Shown here in pieces: positions 62,141 through 64,000 of a stretch of DNA of 64,000 nt. Made by a program: the position numbers and the translations under genes. The stretch is from Winogradskyella haliclonae (GTDB lineage: Bacteria > Bacteroidota > Bacteroidia > Flavobacteriales > Flavobacteriaceae): positions 1,612,001-1,676,000 of the forward strand of contig NZ_BMDQ01000001.1 of assembly GCF_014635865.1 (NCBI RefSeq). Reading direction: 5' to 3'. Numbering within the stretch: position 1 is the first letter of the stretch; each line of letters starts with the position of its first letter. Below the pieces are notes generated by a model that was not told the DNA's origin, searched no databases, and saw nothing but the letters and a program-made list of their open reading frames with translations.

Positions 62141-63004
62141 ATGAAAAACCACGTAAAACTTATTGAATGCCCACGAGATGCTATGCAAGGCATAAAGGAT
62201 TGGATACCTACAGAAAAGAAGGTACAATACATTCAGTCTTTATTACGTGTTGGTTTTGATACTATTGATTTTGGGAGTTTTGTGTCGCCAAAGGCTATTC
62301 CTCAAATGGTAGATACTGCTGAGGTTTTATCTCAGTTAGATTTAAGTAAGACAAAAAGTAAGTTGTTGGCTATTATTGCTAATACACGTGGCGCTAATGA
62401 TGCATCAAAACATCAAGAAATTAACTATTTAGGGTTTCCGTTTTCTATCTCTGAAAACTTTCAGATGCGTAATACACACAAAACTATTGCGCAATCTGTA
62501 ATCACACTTTCTGAGATTTTAGAAATTGCAGATAAAAGTAACAAAGAAGTTGTTGTTTATATTTCTATGGGATTTGGGAATCCATATGGTGATCCATGGA
62601 ATGTAGATATCGTAGGTGAGTGGACCGAAAAATTGGCCAATATGGGCGTAAAAATTTTGTCCTTAAGCGATACAATAGGCAGCTCTAATCCAGAGAATAT
62701 AGATTATCTGTTTTCAAACTTAATTCCAAAATATTCTCATATCGAATTTGGTGCGCATCTACACACAACACCAACAACGTGGCATGAGAAAGTTGATGCT
62801 GCATTTAAAGCGGGTTGCAGACGTTTTGATGGTGCTATTCAAGGATTTGGTGGTTGTCCAATGGCAAAAGATGAACTTACTGGCAACATGCCAACCGAGA
62901 AAATGTTATCGTATTTTACCCAGCAAAACGCACATGATTTAAGCGCTATGGCTTTTGAAAGTGCTTATAATGAAGCTAGTAAAATCTTCAATTATTACCA
63001 CTAG
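62141..63004 (+). CDS. Hydroxymethylglutaryl-CoA lyase
   Basis: It splits HMG-CoA to acetoacetate and acetyl-CoA in leucine breakdown. From the ATG at 62141 it has 287 residues: the TIM barrel opens VKLIECPRDAMQGIKDW, the metal-binding region is DFGSFVSPKAIPQM and FGAHLHTTPTTWHEK near residue 205, and the HMGL signature GFGGCPMAKDELTGNMPTE with the catalytic Cys is near residue 235. It pairs with the leucine dehydrogenase at 53 kb. It is monocistronic. Confidence 0.94.
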   Translation: MKNHVKLIECPRDAMQGIKDWIPTEKKVQYIQSLLRVGFDTIDFGSFVSPKAIPQMVDTAEVLSQLDLSKTKSKLLAIIANTRGANDASKHQEINYLGFPFSISENFQMRNTHKTIAQSVITLSEILEIADKSNKEVVVYISMGFGNPYGDPWNVDIVGEWTEKLANMGVKILSLSDTIGSSNPENIDYLFSNLIPKYSHIEFGAHLHTTPTTWHEKVDAAFKAGCRRFDGAIQGFGGCPMAKDELTGNMPTEKMLSYFTQQNAHDLSAMAFESAYNEASKIFNYYH

Positions 63005-63020
63005 TATTCTAGAACAAAAT

Positions 63021-63116
63021 TTACATACTTAAGTATAATACTGTCACTAGCATTGAGGCCATGATTAAACAAACGAAAAGTATTAAAATACGCTTTGCTA
63101 TTAGTTTTAGTTTCAA
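63021..63116 (-). CDS. Candidate 31-residue membrane peptide with a TTG start
   Basis: A minus-strand frame starting with TTG reads MKLKLIAKRILILFVCLIM (first residue as Met) and ends LVTVLYLSM. It has a basic N-terminus and one long hydrophobic helix, the signature of small membrane proteins. It lies in the 191-base gap between HMG-CoA lyase and HmuY and beyond the HmuY terminator. Chance is not excluded in AT-rich sequence. Confidence 0.35.
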   Translation of the reverse strand: MKLKLIAKRILILFVCLIMASMLVTVLYLSM

Positions 63117-63130
63117 AGTAAAAAATATAT

Positions 63131-63167
63131 TAAGGCTTCAGAAAAATAAAATTTATCTAAAGCCTTT
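63131..63167 (-). terminator. Probable terminator of the HmuY gene
   Basis: AAGGCTT and AAGCCTT flank a 21-base AT-rich loop that can pair further. It follows the minus-strand HmuY stop by 29 bases. Confidence 0.5.
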
Positions 63168-63195
63168 ATTTCTATATTAAACCTGAATAGGAAGA

Positions 63196-63846
63196 TTATT
63201 CAAATGTAGTTACACCTTCATTTGGTTGATACACATAATCAAAAGTGTAGTAGCGTGGCTCATTAACTAGAGCGTCTAATTGGTCCTCAGGCGGATTATC
63301 TCGATAATAACTGTCGATTGATACTTTTGCATACTTTCCATCTCTCGTTCTAAAAACTAATACTCTACCAGGTGTAGGTAAAATTAGATTAGTACCAAAA
63401 GGTGGTGGCCCTGTGTAGGTATACCAACCCATTCCTGATGCTCTTATTATTGCTAATTCAGTCGGCGAATCTTGTCTAAAGAGGCTTTCATCTACTTCTG
63501 TGACATTAGCAAAAGTATCTTCTGCGACATATGCTGCTGCGTTACCATTTCTTTCTGGTTCACCAACTGTACCTTGAGTAGTTCCGCCATTAACAATTAT
63601 TGCGGTACTTCTAAATGCAATATCCCAATCTGTATCACTAGTTGTAATACTACCAGATTCAAAATCGAATTTAGTAAAGGGACCTTCATCTGGTTGTCCC
63701 ATACCTCCACCAGTAATATCAGCAAATAAATTTGTGATTTGTTCGGATTCAATAGGAACAAGTGTTTGACCGTCGTCATCACTACTGCACGATGTTATCA
63801 GAATTGTCAGTAGTGCAAATAAGCTTAAAAATTTAAATTTTCTCAT
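63196..63846 (-). CDS. HmuY-family heme-binding lipoprotein
   Basis: The 216-residue protein has a lipoprotein signal (MRKFKFLSLFALLTILITSC). The HmuY pattern is seen in PFTKFDFESGSITTSDTDWD, IAFRSTAIIVNGGTTQGTV, and RVLVFRTRDGKYAKVSIDSY. HmuY proteins bind heme at the cell surface and pass it to a TonB receptor. The gene lies 14 bases after that receptor's stop. Metal ligands differ between species, so heme binding is an inference from family and context. Confidence 0.88.
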   Translation of the reverse strand: MRKFKFLSLFALLTILITSCSSDDDGQTLVPIESEQITNLFADITGGGMGQPDEGPFTKFDFESGSITTSDTDWDIAFRSTAIIVNGGTTQGTVGEPERNGNAAAYVAEDTFANVTEVDESLFRQDSPTELAIIRASGMGWYTYTGPPPFGTNLILPTPGRVLVFRTRDGKYAKVSIDSYYRDNPPEDQLDALVNEPRYYTFDYVYQPNEGVTTFE

Positions 63847-63860
63847 ATCTATTTATTGTT

Positions 63861-64000
63861 TTAAAAATTCACTTTTATTCTTGCATAATACATTCTACCA
63901 GGTATTTGTGTAATAGAATTATTATCGTTCGGATTAGAGATTGGGTCGGTAAAATCAAAAAGGTTATCTACACCAAGACTCATCCTATAATTTTCGAAAA
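63861..64000 (-). CDS. TonB-dependent receptor, C-terminal end only
   Basis: The last 46 codons of a minus-strand gene are visible up to the window edge. They read NYRMSLGVDNLFDFTDPIS, then QIPGRMYYARIKVNF and a stop. VDNLFD and the ending R-M-Y-Y-A-R-I-K-V-N-F are the C-terminal beta-signal of a TonB-dependent outer-membrane receptor. Its position just before HmuY suggests an HmuR-like heme receptor. Confidence 0.85.
   Translation of the reverse strand, partial: FENYRMSLGVDNLFDFTDPISNPNDNNSITQIPGRMYYARIKVNF

Noticed and set aside
63059-63178. A 39-codon plus-strand frame starting MIKQTKSIKIRF
   Set aside because: It is Lys/Ile-rich as expected of AT-rich noise and runs through the HmuY terminator.
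1-64000. CRISPR arrays, restriction-modification, toxin-antitoxin, phage or retron systems
   Set aside because: I found no regularly spaced repeats and no nuclease, methylase, reverse transcriptase or phage structural gene.

Overview
The window is a gene-dense stretch of low-GC chromosome from a marine-type member of the Flavobacteriaceae (Bacteroidota). The evidence is mutually consistent: TonB-dependent receptors with carboxypeptidase-like N-domains, a type IX secretion C-terminal sorting domain, DUF5683/DUF4870/DUF2807(GIN)/DUF1573 family proteins, an HmuY-like lipoprotein, a long-form NusB, a two-subunit methylmalonyl-CoA mutase, and promoters of the Bacteroidota type (TAnnTTTG, sometimes with TTTG about 19-20 bases upstream) with no Shine-Dalgarno sequences. 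I see no integrase, transposase, phage gene or CRISPR array. The content is mostly chromosomal housekeeping with several accessory modules. The genus cannot be fixed from the sequence alone.

Layout. 1-4.4 kb, minus strand: parA-parB-DUF5683-dapB-lepB (chromosome partitioning, lysine/cell-wall precursor synthesis, signal peptidase). 4.5-7.4 kb: a large secreted M16 peptidase. 7.5-12.6 kb: a tightly coupled operon udk-ftsB-like-mutA-lipoprotein-mutB. 12.6-16.6 kb: a cytochrome c with a PQQ-type sugar dehydrogenase, then a TonB receptor that lacks a normal start codon. 16.7-17.0 kb: tRNA-Pro(TGG) followed by a displaced 20-base copy of its own 3' end. 17-18.7 kb: a lipoprotein and trxB. 18.7-24.2 kb: an envelope-type module with two GIN-domain proteins, a TIKI/TraB-like membrane protein, a PspC protein, a PadR regulator and DUF4870.

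24.6-27.9 kb, plus strand: DUF4442, AIM24-family protein, a 65-residue conserved protein and a possible copper-related pair (Cys-motif membrane protein and Met/His-rich outer-membrane barrel). 27.9-30.9 kb: oxyR, DUF2141, and an SDR/TetR pair with matching operators. 31-37.2 kb: a six-gene overlapping operon spoIIM-like/membrane/DUF4129/DUF4350/MoxR/DUF58, divergent from RDD and TRIC-channel genes. 38.6-44.9 kb: small secreted protein, M3 peptidase, cyclophilin, Nudix hydrolase, acyltransferase, an interrupted small frame, and an ECF sigma factor with a membrane partner. 45.2-53.2 kb: a TonB receptor, redoxin, CsaA-like protein, M14 peptidase, PUR-family protein and an ABC exporter.

53.3-59.5 kb: leucine dehydrogenase, nusB, DUF1573, yajC, a YdeI-like protein, pepT and pyrD. 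59.6-64 kb: a secreted M43 metalloprotease with PKD and sorting domains, a LysE exporter, HMG-CoA lyase, and an HmuY lipoprotein behind the 3' end of its TonB receptor.

Metabolically, leucine dehydrogenase and HMG-CoA lyase belong to leucine breakdown, and methylmalonyl-CoA mutase joins propionyl-CoA to succinyl-CoA. Several secreted or lipoprotein peptidases (M16, M3, M14, M43) and pepT would feed amino acids into these routes, which fits a protein-degrading heterotroph. I find no complete undescribed system that the sequence proves. The best leads are the copper-like pair, the GIN/TIKI/PspC/PadR module, the terminator that sits at the predicted 5' end of the nusB transcript, the lipoprotein wedged between mutA and mutB, the start-less TonB receptor and the tRNA-Pro fragment.
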